A stretch of 64,000 bases of DNA. Origin: Liolophura sinensis (Eukaryota; Mollusca; Polyplacophora; Chitonida; Chitonidae). Within the stretch, counting starts at the first letter, position 1; each line of letters opens with the position of its first letter. The DNA lies in assembly GCF_032854445.1 (NCBI RefSeq), contig NC_088301.1, positions 25,466,402 through 25,530,401 on the forward strand. Direction: 5' to 3'. The notes below the pieces were generated by a model. It searched no databases and was not told the origin of the DNA. It saw only the letters and a list, made by a program, of their open reading frames with translations. This document shows positions 34,125 through 47,341 of this stretch, piece by piece. A program made the translations under genes and the position numbers.

Positions 34125-34735
34125 CATACTAATAGTTGTACTCACGTCACCGGTTATTCACTGTTAACCTGTACTCACGGCACTTATTACTAACTGTTAA
34201 GTTGTATTTACGTCATTGGTTATTCACTGTTAAGCTGTATTAACGGCACTGGTTATTCACTGTTAAGCTGTATTCACGGCACTGGTTATTCAGTGTTAAG
34301 TTGTATTCACAGCACTGGTTATTCACTGTTAAGTTGTATTCACGACACTTGTTATTCACTGTTAAGTTGTATCTACGTCACCGGTTATTCACTGTTAGAC
34401 TTTATTAACGACACTTGTTATTCGCTGTTAAGCTGTATTCAGTGTACTGATTATTCACTGCTCAGTTGTATTTACGGCACTGGTTATTCTCTGTTAAGCT
34501 TTATTCACGGTACTTATGACTCACTGTTAAGTTGTAATCAGATCACTGGTTATTCACTGTTGTGTTGTAATCAGGTCACTGGTTCTTCACGGTTGAGTTG
34601 TATTCACGTCACTGGTTATTCACTGTTAAGCTGTATTCACGGCACTGGTTATTCACTGTTAAGCTGTATTCACGGCACTAGTTTATCCACTGTCAAGTCG
34701 TATTCACGTCACTTGTTATTCGGTGTTAGATTTGC
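34125..34735. repeat. 33-bp minisatellite, about 18 copies
   Basis: The unit is ttattcactgttaagctgta plus ttcacggcactgg, exactly 11 codons. It is open on the plus strand from 34293 to 34742 as an LLSCIHGTGYS repeat. The frame is closed in the copies to the left and there is no start context or splice site, so I read it as non-coding. Confidence 0.85.
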
Positions 34736-34739
34736 TCTG

Positions 34740-36196
34740 TAAAGACAAATCGTGCATCAAGTTTGTAAATATTTTGTTGATTTTCTGCAGATCATTAATA
34801 TCCGTATTTCATTTTGTATGAACTGGTCTATTAGATTTTGCTCAACCATTTACAACAAAAATACAGCATTGTTTACATATTGAAATTTATATATATCACT
34901 ATCCAATACTGTACAAGATATGTTTGTCTGATTCACCCATTACAGCGTCATGACACAATAATACTCGTAGAGACGGTTACATTACACTGTATGCACGAGT
35001 CCGAGCTAAATACAGCCGAAGTATTCTCTTTTGTCTTAATCTCATATTATGTTGAATATGACAGAATATTGTGTTATAACGACAGAATTTCAACGAGTTA
35101 CTGCTTACTTTGTGACCAAAATGCTTCAAATCATACTGGGTACATTAATCTAACAATACGACTATCAAACTGGTAAAGCAATGTGTAAATACAGCGAAAT
35201 AAAGTAACATAACTTCGTTTTGGATAAGCCCTGGCCGGACCATTAATGGCCGTTGATACATTCGAATGACATCCCATACAGTATATTTCGATTACGTCCC
35301 AATCGTCTGCTGACAAAATCAAGTAAGTCAGAGATATATATTGCATCACACATGTATCCAACTGACGTTCATGTATGCATTAAACACTGTCTATAAAAAA
35401 GTCTGAGTGATTTTTTTTAGAATATTTCTGAGTATAATGCATTTAAAACATAGAATTCTAAAGTGGTATGTTAGAATTCAGGGCTATCAATGACGTCATA
35501 GGAATATTTTTGGCTCAAAATAGTTCATTCCAAGGTGCATTTGGTGAAAGCATTCATAGCTCTAAATGTAGATGCATTTTGATTGATGAAATATAGCCAT
35601 CTACCAGTATGTGCGTCAAGTGGCAAAAAGTGCTGGTGTGACGTCACTAGTTTTGATATGGTCGGAAAAGACCAGTGTAGAACTTAAGGTTTCAAATACG
35701 TTTTACTAGGTCCAAAAATATTCAGAAAAATTACATCAAAGTATTTTCCTGGACAGCATTTAATGGTCTTTTATCTGACGTACACTTCATGCTAATGTTT
35801 CCTTTGCCTTTAACCTGCCCCATTTATCATGAGAACATGTCCCGACGACGATTGCAGCCATTCTACCTGCGCTAATGAACGGGCTTTACCATCTTATGTT
35901 TATTTTGTCATCACATTTGAATTGACCATCACATGCTTGTATAATTCGTAGTGTGATTCCACTAGGATCTGTATCATACACTAGCTCACGTTTGACTCGT
36001 ACTCTTCCACTGTGATGATCGACTGGTCAGCTCGCTCGCTTAGTAATCCAGGGGCCCGAGTTTAATTCCGAACCGAATAACTTGTCAGAGTTAGACATTT
36101 CCAGTTTCTGTATACTTCTTCGCCTAGCGCTCAGCTTAAGAGGGCATAGGCAAAGCACTACTCAATCTGGTGTCAGTATATTTCTTATGTGTCTTT
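34740..36196. other. Spacer with a low-copy repeat
   Basis: About 35000-35130 resembles 4360-4560 (gacagaatattgtgttata core). The rest shows no gene. Confidence 0.4.
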
Positions 36197-36475
36197 ATTT
36201 ACTTATTTATTTATTTGGTTGGTATTTTATGCCGTGCTCAATAATATTTCACTTCTACGACGGCGGCCCGCATTATGGTAGGAGGAAACCAGGCAGCCCC
36301 CGGGAAAAACCCACGACCATGCGCAGGCTGCTGGAAGACCTTCTCACTTACGGCCGGAGAGGAAGTGAAGATGAGCTAGATTTGAACTCACAGCTAGCGC
36401 ATTGGTGAAAGGCTCCTGGGTCATTGCACCGTGCTGGCACGGTAATTTCCCCTCGGTCACGGAGGTCTGGTGTCA
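36197..36475 (-). mobile_element. SINE, reverse, full length
   Basis: Tail, ttttatgccgtgctcaataa, gacggcggcccgcattatgg, then the reverse head tttgaactcacagctagcgc to cggtcacggaggtc. Confidence 0.88.
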
Positions 36476-36849
36476 GGGCTAAACCACTGACGTTTGGCAA
36501 GTTACAGACAAACTTTCCCACGTGTGACGCACACACCGCATTGGTGGAAGACGACGGTCCTTTCGATCATAGGACGTTGTCTATTGCTTATTTTCACTAA
36601 GGCCAACAGTGCTGTGACCTTTACCAATTTTTGAACCAAGGGACATTCATTTCTGCCTGTTGTAAGTTGCTCCACTACAATTTCATAACATTCTTCTCCA
36701 GCTCCTTTTCTTCTCGGTGGCAATAAGCTGTAGAGGTGAACGCTGCTCTTTCATGTTGGGCAGTTTTGAGATCGAACTCTTTGTTGTAAAGGTTAGAAAA
36801 GTCTTACTGTATCAGGTGACTTGTCCAAAATGTTAGACAACTTTTGCTG

Positions 36850-37567
36850 ATGTTAATACACTGATCACCTGTGCCGGAGATACAAATCCCCGATGGCCTA
36901 TTTCCGGGAGTACAAATCACTGATTACCTGTTCCGGAGGTACAAATCACTGATCACCTGTTTCGGGAGACACAAATCACTGACCACCTGTTCCGGAGACA
37001 CAAATGTCACCTCACCTTCTCAGTTGTTCCCATCGTTTGTGTGCATACACTGATCACCTGTTCCGGAGACACAAATGTCACCTCACCTTCTCAGTTGTTC
37101 CCATCGTTTGTGTGCACACATTGATCACCTGTTTCCAGAGGTACAAATCACTGATCACCTGTTCTGGAGACACAAATCGCTGATCATCTCAGCCGGAGAC
37201 ACAAATGTAACCTCACCTTCTCAGTTGTCCCCATCGTTTGTGTCCATACACTGATCACCTGTTTCCGGGGGTACAAATCACTGGTCACCTGTTCTGGAGA
37301 CACAAATCACTGATCACCTGTTCCGGAGACACAAATGTCACCTCACCTTCTCAGTTGTTCCCATCGTTTGTGTGCGTACACTGATCACCTGTTTCCGGAG
37401 ACACAAATCACTGATTACCTGTTTCCGGAGACACAAATCACTGATCACCTGTTCCGGACACACAAATCACTGATCACCTGTTCCGGAGATACAAATTACT
37501 GATCACCTGTTTTCGGAGACACAAATCACTGATCACCTGTTCCGGAACACAAATTCAGTGATCATGA
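36850..37567. repeat. 29-bp minisatellite with a higher-order pattern
   Basis: The unit is cactgatcacctgttccgga plus gacacaaat. In four places a 37-bp insert (gtcacctcaccttctcagtt plus gttcccatcgtttgtgt) alternates with short runs of the unit, so some stretches were copied as larger blocks. Confidence 0.88.
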
Positions 37568-37734
37568 AACCCCTTCCTCTCAATTGCATGCCGCCTTTGA
37601 TTCCACTTACAAGTATTTTCGCACAGCTGTTGCAATCATGTCGATACGCTCCACTTCACACCTACACGCATGGCTGAAACTTTATGTCCTCCGCGTCACT
37701 AGGCACCTGTAGTAATTGACTTGTGTTTCCCGGA

Positions 37735-39314
<1,580 letters not shown>

Positions 39315-40431
39315 CAACAGCGATAAAGAAGTAAAAGGTCTTTTTTACACATCGGCATAAAACGAAAAATGCAAGGTGCCGTGCACGAAGTCAAGTGTAA
39401 ATGACACTGACATCAGAAAACATATTTCACGCAGCAGGTGAAATGCACTTCATGAAAGAGATTTTTATATTTCTACATGTGTAAGCCAATCATAATGTCT
39501 TGTTTCTGTTTTGAATATTATGTATATTAGATGGTTTATAATAACATACCGGGTAATTCCAACAAAACATTCGCTATGTAATCATTATTAATATGCATGT
39601 AATTCATTTTTTTTTTGCACAAAGTTGCTTTCATTTTCTTCCCGTTTCTTCCACGGTCAGAGGTTGCAACATATCCTCATCAGACTTCTGTTAAATGCAT
39701 ATGTTTTGCACATAGAGCAAACTTATATGGTACCGAAGTTCTTTTTTAACTTATTCGGTTGATTTTATGCAGCTGCTGTCGATCGACTTCATGAGTAAAT
39801 GAAAACAGATATAACCTAGCTGGAGAAAAAACATACATCTTACCTTCCCAGGTAGCCTACCAGACACTTTGTATTGTGAATTACATTTGTACAACAATTA
39901 TCCATCAATCAAGTCTATCAGAAAGTATTTTATACGCTTTGCTCAAGCATATTCTTCAGTTTTATTCCCAGTACATTCAACAATAGTTCAATTAAGTGAC
40001 GTTGAGGCCTAGCTGAAAACAGACCTCATCGTTTAAATGAATTGAACTAATTCAGCACGACTGTATACCCTTATACTAAAATGAATATTAACATGGGCAT
40101 GATATCCCATTTTTCTTGTAGCTACAACGATGGACAGAAATCACAGTGATAAACATATGGCAGAGAACAGAGTAACAGAATTAATAGTTTAACAGATAAG
40201 GCTATAGATAAATCTGCAGGGGAGAGAGAGTCTTATCCCTTGAAGCTCTTTCTGTAGAAGAGTTGGCATATAATAGCAAAAGTATAGTCCAAATATCACG
40301 ATGCAGTTGAAAAATAACACGACATATCGAAACAAACCTACGGAGGAAAAAACTGACGACTACAAATATGTGTAACACATCCTTATAATCCACTGGGGGC
40401 CGTGTATAAATGTACATATTAAGTAGAGATG
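39315..40431. other. Spacer without recognised gene
   Basis: No splice-bounded frame, no known repeat. Confidence 0.4.
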
Positions 40432-40511
40432 ACCTTGTTTTGTATCAAGTCAAATCTCTCGAACGCATGCGCATCAGCGTTCTTGGGATTTGACTCGGTA
40501 CGAAACAAGGT
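40432..40511. repeat. 80-bp near-perfect palindrome
   Basis: The left arm starts accttgttttgtatcaagtc and the right arm ends gactcggtacgaaacaaggt. They pair over about 36 bp around an atgcgcat centre. It would form a strong hairpin and may be a very short fold-back element. Confidence 0.8.
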
Positions 40512-40847
40512 TCAGCGGTTTCGGGTTACACAAGAAACACAGCTACGACGGTGTTAAACCCTTAAATATATGATTTGATCACAGTAACTAGCTGACGTAA
40601 TATGGGTTGCACAACATGTGTATGTGTTTACCTACACTTATATGTTACATGAATATAACATGGCCTTGTGCTGGTCAGTTCAAGATTTCCCAGGCTCGCA
40701 GGGATGAATATTGAATCAAGGGGAGTGAACTCGGTGAATATCGTGACGACGAACGGTCTCAAAGAATGGCCCTTGATATGAAATTCAGCCTTGCGAGACG
40801 AATAAATCAAGTACTACTCAACACACGGCCATGTCATGTTTATAACC

Positions 40848-41112
40848 ACTGTCAAGTCCGTAGTCCGGTGGTTGGCTGGTGTGCTGGTGCAGCACAATAA
40901 CCCAACGGCCTCTCACCAATGCGATCGATGTGAGTTCAAGTCCAGCTCATGCTGGATTCCTTTTTGGTCGTACGTGAGAAGGTCTTTCAGCAACCTGTGG
41001 ATGGTCGTGAGTTTCCCTCGGGCTCTGTCTGGTTTCCTCCCACCATAATGATGGCCAAAATCGTATAAGTTAAGCATTGTTGAGTTTACTGTAAACATAT
41101 AAATAAATATAT
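40848..41112 (+). mobile_element. SINE, full length, diverged
   Basis: The head with tgtgagttcaagtccagctc, the body with ggatggtcgtgagtttccct, and a changed 3' end (gcattgttgagtttactgta) before an ataaataaatat tail. Confidence 0.8.
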
Positions 41113-42307
41113 ATATCCAGTCCTAACGGTTGTTATATAAGCCAATGAAAACGCATTGGCCCATAGAGCCCATGTGCAATGAACAGTCCTACACAGCAAA
41201 AACTGATATGCATATACATGTTAAAATAAAAACGGCTATTTGACCACTCTAGTAGACATATCATATGTTTTCCATAAAACACGGGGAAAACGTGGAAATG
41301 TTTTAATGAAACCGTCAACGTTATCAAAAGGATGTCAGCCTATGTTTTAACAAAAACGCATTCGTATATAATCCTACCATATACATGTAACTCGTTTGTG
41401 GATAAAACGTCTGCGTTCAAATAAACACAGCAAGGTGTTTGCACATTACCAGTACTGCGTGTGATTTTATAAAACCATGTAATGTGTTGTTAATATTTGC
41501 AGTGCATTGACCTATTATCAGAAAAGTATATTTCATCACGCAGGTGTTATACCTCAAATTGGAGGTGTGTGGAGAGCAAGTTATACGATGTTTGGTCAGG
41601 ATTACACGATACCGTGTCTCGGCTGAGATCTCTATCACGCCTTTGTATAACGTCTATAGTATACGGGCTTTATTATATATGGCAAACCGTTCTGGTATTA
41701 TCTTCTATTTATATACTTATGTGGTAAAGACATGTGTTCAATTTTTGTACAACTGAAGAAAAAAAAACATTTATGCTTTCTTTTATGCATGCATGTATGT
41801 TCAGTTCACTTGTGAGGAACGATTTTGTACATGTGCAAATGAAAATTCAATTTACACATGAACAAATGATTAGTACATATGTACAATGGAATTTTACATA
41901 TTTCTAAGAAATTTTTGTTCTGCATAATTATGTGGGAATATTTTGTGCATATGTGCAAAGCAAGGCGATGGCTCGTTTAAGAAAGTTACCACGATACGTA
42001 ACCGTACCTCCGTTTATTACCCTTGGGAGAAATCATTCTTAATGCAGATGTTTAACATATATATGTGCAATTCTTTTGTAAAATATTTTCTTTTTGCAAG
42101 CATGGGTAAAAACATTCATAGTTATGTTTAAAAAAAGAGATTGACATATATATCTTTTGCGATATTGTATTTGGGCAGTTCTGGCTGTTTCAGTGACTCT
42201 TTAGGCACCGACAACCATGTGTGAATTCATCATACAGGAGTTGATATCTTTAATTTTATAACTGCGGATTTTCATTTTATCATATGCATTTAACATGTTG
42301 TCTTATC
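41113..42307. other. Spacer without recognised gene
   Basis: AT-rich with scattered short frames. Nothing nameable. Confidence 0.4.
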
Positions 42308-42655
42308 GCCTTTTTTTCTCTCCGGTCACACGTGGGAAAGTCTTCCAGCAGCCAGTAGTGGTTCTGCCCGGTTTCCTCCCACCATAATAAACTCATTCAA
42401 AAACGAAACGCAACCCCTGTCCTCGGATATCAAAAATTCGTTCGAATAGAGTTATTGCTTCCAAACTAAATTTTAGCCAAATGTAATGAAATTATACACG
42501 TTTTTAATGAAGATTACCATCCAAACAATTGCCTTTTCTCTCCTAAGTGTATTTTATTGCTTATGACGTCACAACGCATGGACTGACCCTGTTGACGTCG
42601 CACACAGAACCATTCACATGCAAATCATGTCAATGGCAGTTATAGTGTGGGGGTG

Positions 42656-42663
42656 TATAAAAG
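42656..42663 (+). promoter_or_regulatory. TATA box of the Tc1 transposase gene
   Basis: TATAAAAG, 63 bp upstream of the transposase ATG at 42719. Confidence 0.6.
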
Positions 42664-42718
42664 CCCATGTGCTTTCGTATTTTATTCATATATTCGTCGA
42701 CGAAAGGCAGTCGGTAAA

Positions 42719-43726
42719 ATGCCGCGACTGAGTGCTGCCGACCGAAATATCGCCATTGGTCGTCTTCAAGCCGGAGTAAGTTTTGGTACTATTGCACGAC
42801 ACCTAAATGTTCACAAAACAACGATATCCCGGCTTTGGAGCCGTTACAACAACTTTAATTCGACCAACGATCCCCCGAGAAGCGGAAGGTCAAGAATCAC
42901 GACCCCACTTCAAGATCGGTACATCCGGGTCCTTCACCTGCGTAATCGGCATGCCCTACCAACCGTGACTGCCACACAAATACCAGGTTTGAGGAGAGTG
43001 TCGGCTCAAACGATTAGGAACCGTCTGAAAGAAGCGGGTTTACGTGCCTGTAGACCAGTTGTTGGACCTGTACTACGCCCCTTACATCGACACCTACGAC
43101 TCAGGTGGTGCAACAACGTAAGGATATGGACTTTACAAAACTGGAGGCGCATCTGGTTTTCTGATGAATCCCGTTTTCTTTTGACACGTCACGACGGAAG
43201 ACAGCGTGTGTATAGGAGACGTCATGAACGCTTTGCGAACATCTGCGTTCGGCAGGTGGACAGATTTGGCGGAGGTAGTGTTATGGTTTGGGGAGCCATC
43301 TCGTACAACCAGAAATCAGACTTGGTGATCGTTCCAGGGAACCTGACAGCCCAACGTTACATCATCCACGTGTTACAGCCTCACCTTCTCCCGATTATTG
43401 ACCGACAGACACAGCTTTTTCAACAGGACAACGCCAGGCGTCATACTGCACGTGCAACAATGAGCTTTCTGCAGGATTCCAACGTCAATGTCTTGCCGTG
43501 GCCCTCTAAATCACCAGACCTCAACCCTATTGAACACCTCTGGGATACTCTGGATCGACACGTGCGTCAACGTCAGCCAACGCCACAGACGCTTCAACAG
43601 CTCCCCGTTGCGTTACAGGAGGAGTGGAGGGCCATTCCCCAGGAGAGAATCCGGCGTCTTATCCGTTCTTGTCCAAGGAGATGCCGTGCAGTGATTGCAG
43701 CTCGTGATGGTCATACGAGATACTGA
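42719..43726 (+). CDS. Tc1-type transposase, intact frame
   Basis: 335 residues, uninterrupted. It would bind the element's inverted ends and move it by cut and paste into TA sites. The start at MPRLSAADRN was chosen because the longer upstream frame covers the TATA box. The N-terminal half is a paired-type helix-turn-helix pair: IARHLNVHKTTISRLWSRY, then VSAQTIRNRLKEAGLRACRP. The catalytic triad is IWFSDESRF (Asp), LFQQDNARRHTA (Asp) and SPDLNPIEHLWD (Glu). Exactly 34 residues separate the second Asp and the Glu, so it is DD34E. GGGSVMVWGAIS is the usual glycine-rich segment. A basic stretch is present between the two halves (RPLHRHLRLRW). Nothing in the sequence speaks against an active enzyme. 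Confidence 0.93.
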   Translation: MPRLSAADRNIAIGRLQAGVSFGTIARHLNVHKTTISRLWSRYNNFNSTNDPPRSGRSRITTPLQDRYIRVLHLRNRHALPTVTATQIPGLRRVSAQTIRNRLKEAGLRACRPVVGPVLRPLHRHLRLRWCNNVRIWTLQNWRRIWFSDESRFLLTRHDGRQRVYRRRHERFANICVRQVDRFGGGSVMVWGAISYNQKSDLVIVPGNLTAQRYIIHVLQPHLLPIIDRQTQLFQQDNARRHTARATMSFLQDSNVNVLPWPSKSPDLNPIEHLWDTLDRHVRQRQPTPQTLQQLPVALQEEWRAIPQERIRRLIRSCPRRCRAVIAARDGHTRY

Positions 43727-43979
43727 AGAAGACGCCCCCTGGTGAGCAACTGGTGTCTGTGAGATGACTTTTGAAAAGACAGTTTTAAACATGACCATCT
43801 TGACTATTATTCTGCCAAATTTCTGACTTCTGTCTTCAATAAGAAAAAAGTTGTGCCGTCCTAAAACTAAATATTAAAATCTCTAAAATACGGGGGTAGC
43901 GTTTCTTTTTTGACAGTTTATATATGAAATATTCTTGTCTACGGCGTAGAATATCAATCAAACAAATAAATAAATAAAT

Positions 43980-44619
43980 CTTGTGTAAACTGCACGTGAG
44001 TTTGATATGTGAAATATCACGGCTTCTGTTGGTTGGTATTCTCCGACACACTGGTGATAATCTGTATAAGTAGATCTACCATAAGTTTAAAAAAAAATCA
44101 TCATGTCTGTTACAAAGGTTCTATAAGTGAACACCTACTAGTATATTACCGTCAAAAACAAAGTGCATTCCCTGATTTCCTCACGAATTTCCTTCAGTTC
44201 AGAACCGAATTGATCAAGAAACCAGCTTACGTGAGTAAGGATCCACCGGCCGGCCGTTGCTAAATGGCACTTTCTGATCATCGGTGATCAGACACGTTTC
44301 GTTGCAGTGCTCTCATGTTTGAGGGGGCATCACTCATGAAATAGAATTAGGACACCACGTCAGTTTCATTTCGAGAAAATAAACCGTTGTTTTCATTACG
44401 CAGAAGAATGGTTCAGCAGAAAGAGAATTTTCTACATGTTCCAGCAGCAATATTCAACACACCGTTTCCAATTCTGATATGAAGTGAACTCAGTTCGATA
44501 AGGTGTTAAAAAGCACAATATGAATATAGCTTATTTTCTACACCTAACATCGACCGCTTATAATACGTTTCATGTTTCATCTCTTTAATTCAAAGGCCAG
44601 CCAGTTCAACATGCCAATT

Positions 44620-44625
<6 letters not shown>
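43980..44625. other. Spacer without recognised gene
   Basis: Contains a small perfect hairpin sequence, tctgatcatcggtgatcaga, near 44273. Otherwise featureless. Confidence 0.4.

Positions 44626-44707
<82 letters not shown>
44625..44707. repeat. TA microsatellite
   Basis: About 41 TA units ending in a short CA run, 50 bp left of a MITE. Confidence 0.97.
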
Positions 44708-44716
<9 letters not shown>

Positions 44717-44754
44717 GAGCGAGCGAATGCCAATATCGGACGAAGCCCAATAAG

Positions 44755-45053
44755 TATGAAAGCCAGTTAAGGCCATCGTCGTACCATCTTACTATCGTTC
44801 TATCACCCGACGATGTACAGTTTTCCACAAAAACACGATAACGTGAAACGATGGAACGATACTACGATACTACAAAAAACGATACTGGCATCGTTGCATC
44901 GCTTCGCATTTATTGTGTCATCGGTGCGTTCCATCGTTCAATAGCTTCGCAGCATGTGTCATCCCTTCGGAGTGTCGTTTATGGCTTCGTTTCATCATCC
45001 GACAATGGAATGATACGATGGTATGATGATGATGACCTTAACGGGCTTTCGTA
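44755..45053. mobile_element. MITE with about 60-bp inverted arms
   Basis: The left end tatgaaagccagttaagg is matched by ccttaacgggctttcgta at the right end, with arms continuing inwards for about 60 bp (cgtaccatc / gatggtatg). Both ends are TA. The centre carries acgatactacgatact-like repeats. Non-coding, about 299 bp. Confidence 0.7.
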
Positions 45054-45228
45054 ATTAGCCCGGTCCTAGAGGTCACAGGTTCAAATTAGTCTCTTGCAGG
45101 TTAGAGATCCTGCTTTTGCGTAAAAGAAATATCCCTGAAATCGTCGCATAATACCACTGAAATAAATCAGTGATACTCACATTGGTCTTGAGATATACCT
45201 TGGTAAGGTTTTCTTCACGACTGAAAAC

Positions 45229-45363
45229 TCTCATCCATGCGGTCGCTGTGGGATCCAAGTCCAGCTCATGCTGACTTCCTCTTTGGTCTCCCCTGAGCTC
45301 TTCCCGATTTCCTCCCATCATAATGACGGCGTAAAACACCACGCAATCAAATAATAAAATAAA
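45229..45363 (+). mobile_element. SINE, internally deleted
   Basis: From atgcggtcgctgtgggatcc to gacggcgtaaaacaccacgc and an AAAT-like tail, with about half the body missing. Confidence 0.75.
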
Positions 45364-45617
45364 TTCTTCCTTGTTTATAAGGTTAATGTGTTATTCACAA
45401 AGAATTTCAATACTAAATCATCCGTTTGGAAGAACTGCGATTTTTGGAAGATTTAAAACTAATATATGTGAACTTATCTTCTACAACTTAATTTTCTTGT
45501 GTTTCAATTATTACCGCTTTCTTTGAGAATTTGACTTAGAATATTGTTTTTTCCAGCTGACAGCCTTGCATGCAATGAAGATGTAATGAGGATGATGTAT
45601 CGGCACCCAGATGCCGC

Positions 45618-45866
45618 AAATTGATGGTGTGCGGTGAGCAAGACAGACAATGTTTGGTTCGGATGTGCGGTGAGCAAAACAGGGAATGATTGGTTCGAAT
45701 GTGCGATGAGCAAGACAGACAATGTTTGGTTCGGATATGCGGTGAACAAGACAGACAATGTTTGGTTCGGATGTGCGGTGTGCGATGAGCAAGACAGATA
45801 ATGTTTGGTTCTGGTGCGCGGTGAGCAAGACACACAATGTTTGGTTCAGATGTGCGATGAGTAGGT
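45618..45866. repeat. 36-bp minisatellite, about seven copies
   Basis: The unit is gatgtgcggtgagcaagaca plus gacaatgtttggttcg. The length is 12 codons, so all three minus-strand frames stay open. None looks like a gene. Confidence 0.88.
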
Positions 45867-46599
45867 TAGACATCGGTAGTATAATATACAAATTAGCGTA
45901 AAAATTATTAGAAATACACTATTTGCACAGCTCATTACCATTCGTCATCTTTTGCAGGCTATTGACCTTTATGGATATTTCGGACGAATTATATAGGTAA
46001 ATATGGACAGAGCGTCCAGAATCTCAAGAGTATACAAGAGTATTGAACTGGGACGTCAATTTTGGTTGACGTCTGATATACGAATGTCTGTTTCGACGCA
46101 TAGATTTGAATAGGATTTCTTTTCCCGCAAAATGGCGACATGGGTCCAAGCCGAACTGACCATTGTTTTCGTGCAGAGAATGAGGCTCTGTTATACGCTA
46201 TAGCAGTTTGCCAACAAAATATCATCGTAGAATGAAGTAGCAATGAACATTAGACTACACAGACTTAAGCCGGAAAACGCTCATCCATAATAGACCTACG
46301 TTTTACAGCATATTTGGATTATCAGAAGCCTATATATTAACTCAAATTGACCTTGGTTTTGGAACATATAAAGAGCAGAGGCTCCAATGGTGTATGTTAC
46401 AAAGGCGAACGTATCATGAACGAAACGGTGTTTTGTCCAAAGATGGTCCGTAAATTTATTAACTTTAAGACTTTCACAAAAATGTGGCGTGCATTGTTAG
46501 TGAAGTTTCAGCCTAGAAAATAGTATTTACCAAGAAATATTGATGTGAAATAGTCGAACTTTAAACGCACAGAGTGGGTAATCTTTAATACCGAGATAT
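45867..46599. other. Spacer without recognised gene
   Basis: No repeat family or splice-bounded frame seen. Confidence 0.4.
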
Positions 46600-46757
46600 A
46601 ATTTATTTATTTATTTATTTATTTGGTGTTTCACGCCGTACTCAAGAATGTCTCATTTATACAACGGCGGTCAGCATTATGGTGGGAAGAAACCGGGCAG
46701 AGCCCGGAACCGACGACCATTCGCAGATTGTTGACAGACTTTCCCACGTGCGGCACC
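46600..46757 (-). mobile_element. SINE, reverse, 5'-truncated
   Basis: Tail, gtttcacgccgtactcaaga, aacggcggtcagcattatgg, ending at actttcccacgtgcgg. Confidence 0.82.
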
Positions 46758-46977
46758 GAGATATAAGTCTTGTGGTAACGATAAATAAGCAATACATCCA
46801 GCATGCATTTGGTACACATGCACCTGCGACAAAGTCTGTGTGGTTCCTGGAAATACCTTATTCCATGGTTTAACTATGCCGCCATGACCTCATACACATG
46901 GATGCGGATTCCCTGGTTATCCTCGTGCACCGGGGTCAAGAGAAACTGTCACAGATCCCGGTATTAATGCAATTCCG

Positions 46978-46983
46978 TTTATT
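46978..46983 (-). terminator. Possible polyadenylation signal of the MFSD1-like gene
   Basis: AATAAA on the minus strand, about 360 bp after the stop codon at 47342-47344. Confidence 0.35.
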
Positions 46984-47341
46984 ACAAACAAGCTATCCAT
47001 AATATCCATAATATCAGATCGACACCTATACTATATACCGATACCGATACGTCATCACTTTGAGCTGTCTCCGTACAGACATGTCATTCCCGCGCGTGTA
47101 CGAGTACAGAAAAACAAAACTGGCAGCCGCAGCAAATACGTCTAAGAATTATGATAGAAAATGCCAAACAGTGATTTCTTCGTACATGTTAACACAAACT
47201 GTTGTACGGTTATCATAATCGTAACCGTATGTTTGAACGTAGCCTTAAAAACCTCTCCAGTGATTTATATGAAGGGATGTCACTCTTCGTCAATATACAA
47301 TGTCCTCTTCTAGAATATTGCTCTGTTTTCCTTCCCTCAGT

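Larger units (their letters stand above)
42388..43920 (+). mobile_element. Tc1-type DNA transposon, apparently complete
   Basis: The element is about 1.53 kb between TA dinucleotides (42388-42389 and 43919-43920). The ends are inverse with a few mismatches: aactcattcaaaaacgaaac on the left against aactgtcaaaaaagaaacgc read from the right. It holds a full transposase frame and its own TATA box. Confidence 0.88.
42308..43979 (+). mobile_element. SINE split by a Tc1 element
   Basis: 42308-42387 is SINE body (ctccggtcacacgtgggaaa to gtttcctcccaccataa). 43921-43979 is the SINE 3' end (gaaatattcttgtctacggc plus AAAT tail). The Tc1 element fills the gap. About 15 bp of expected SINE sequence at the junction is missing. 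Confidence 0.75.

Noticed and set aside
34293-34742. 149-residue protein of 11-residue repeats
   Set aside because: The 33-bp minisatellite continues to the left with the frame closed. No promoter or splice site.
36850-37567. CRISPR-like array
   Set aside because: Repeats are directly joined or share identical inserts instead of unique spacers, and the DNA is animal.
45504-45891. Three minus-strand frames with NQTLSVLLTAHP repeats
   Set aside because: 36-bp minisatellite read in three frames.
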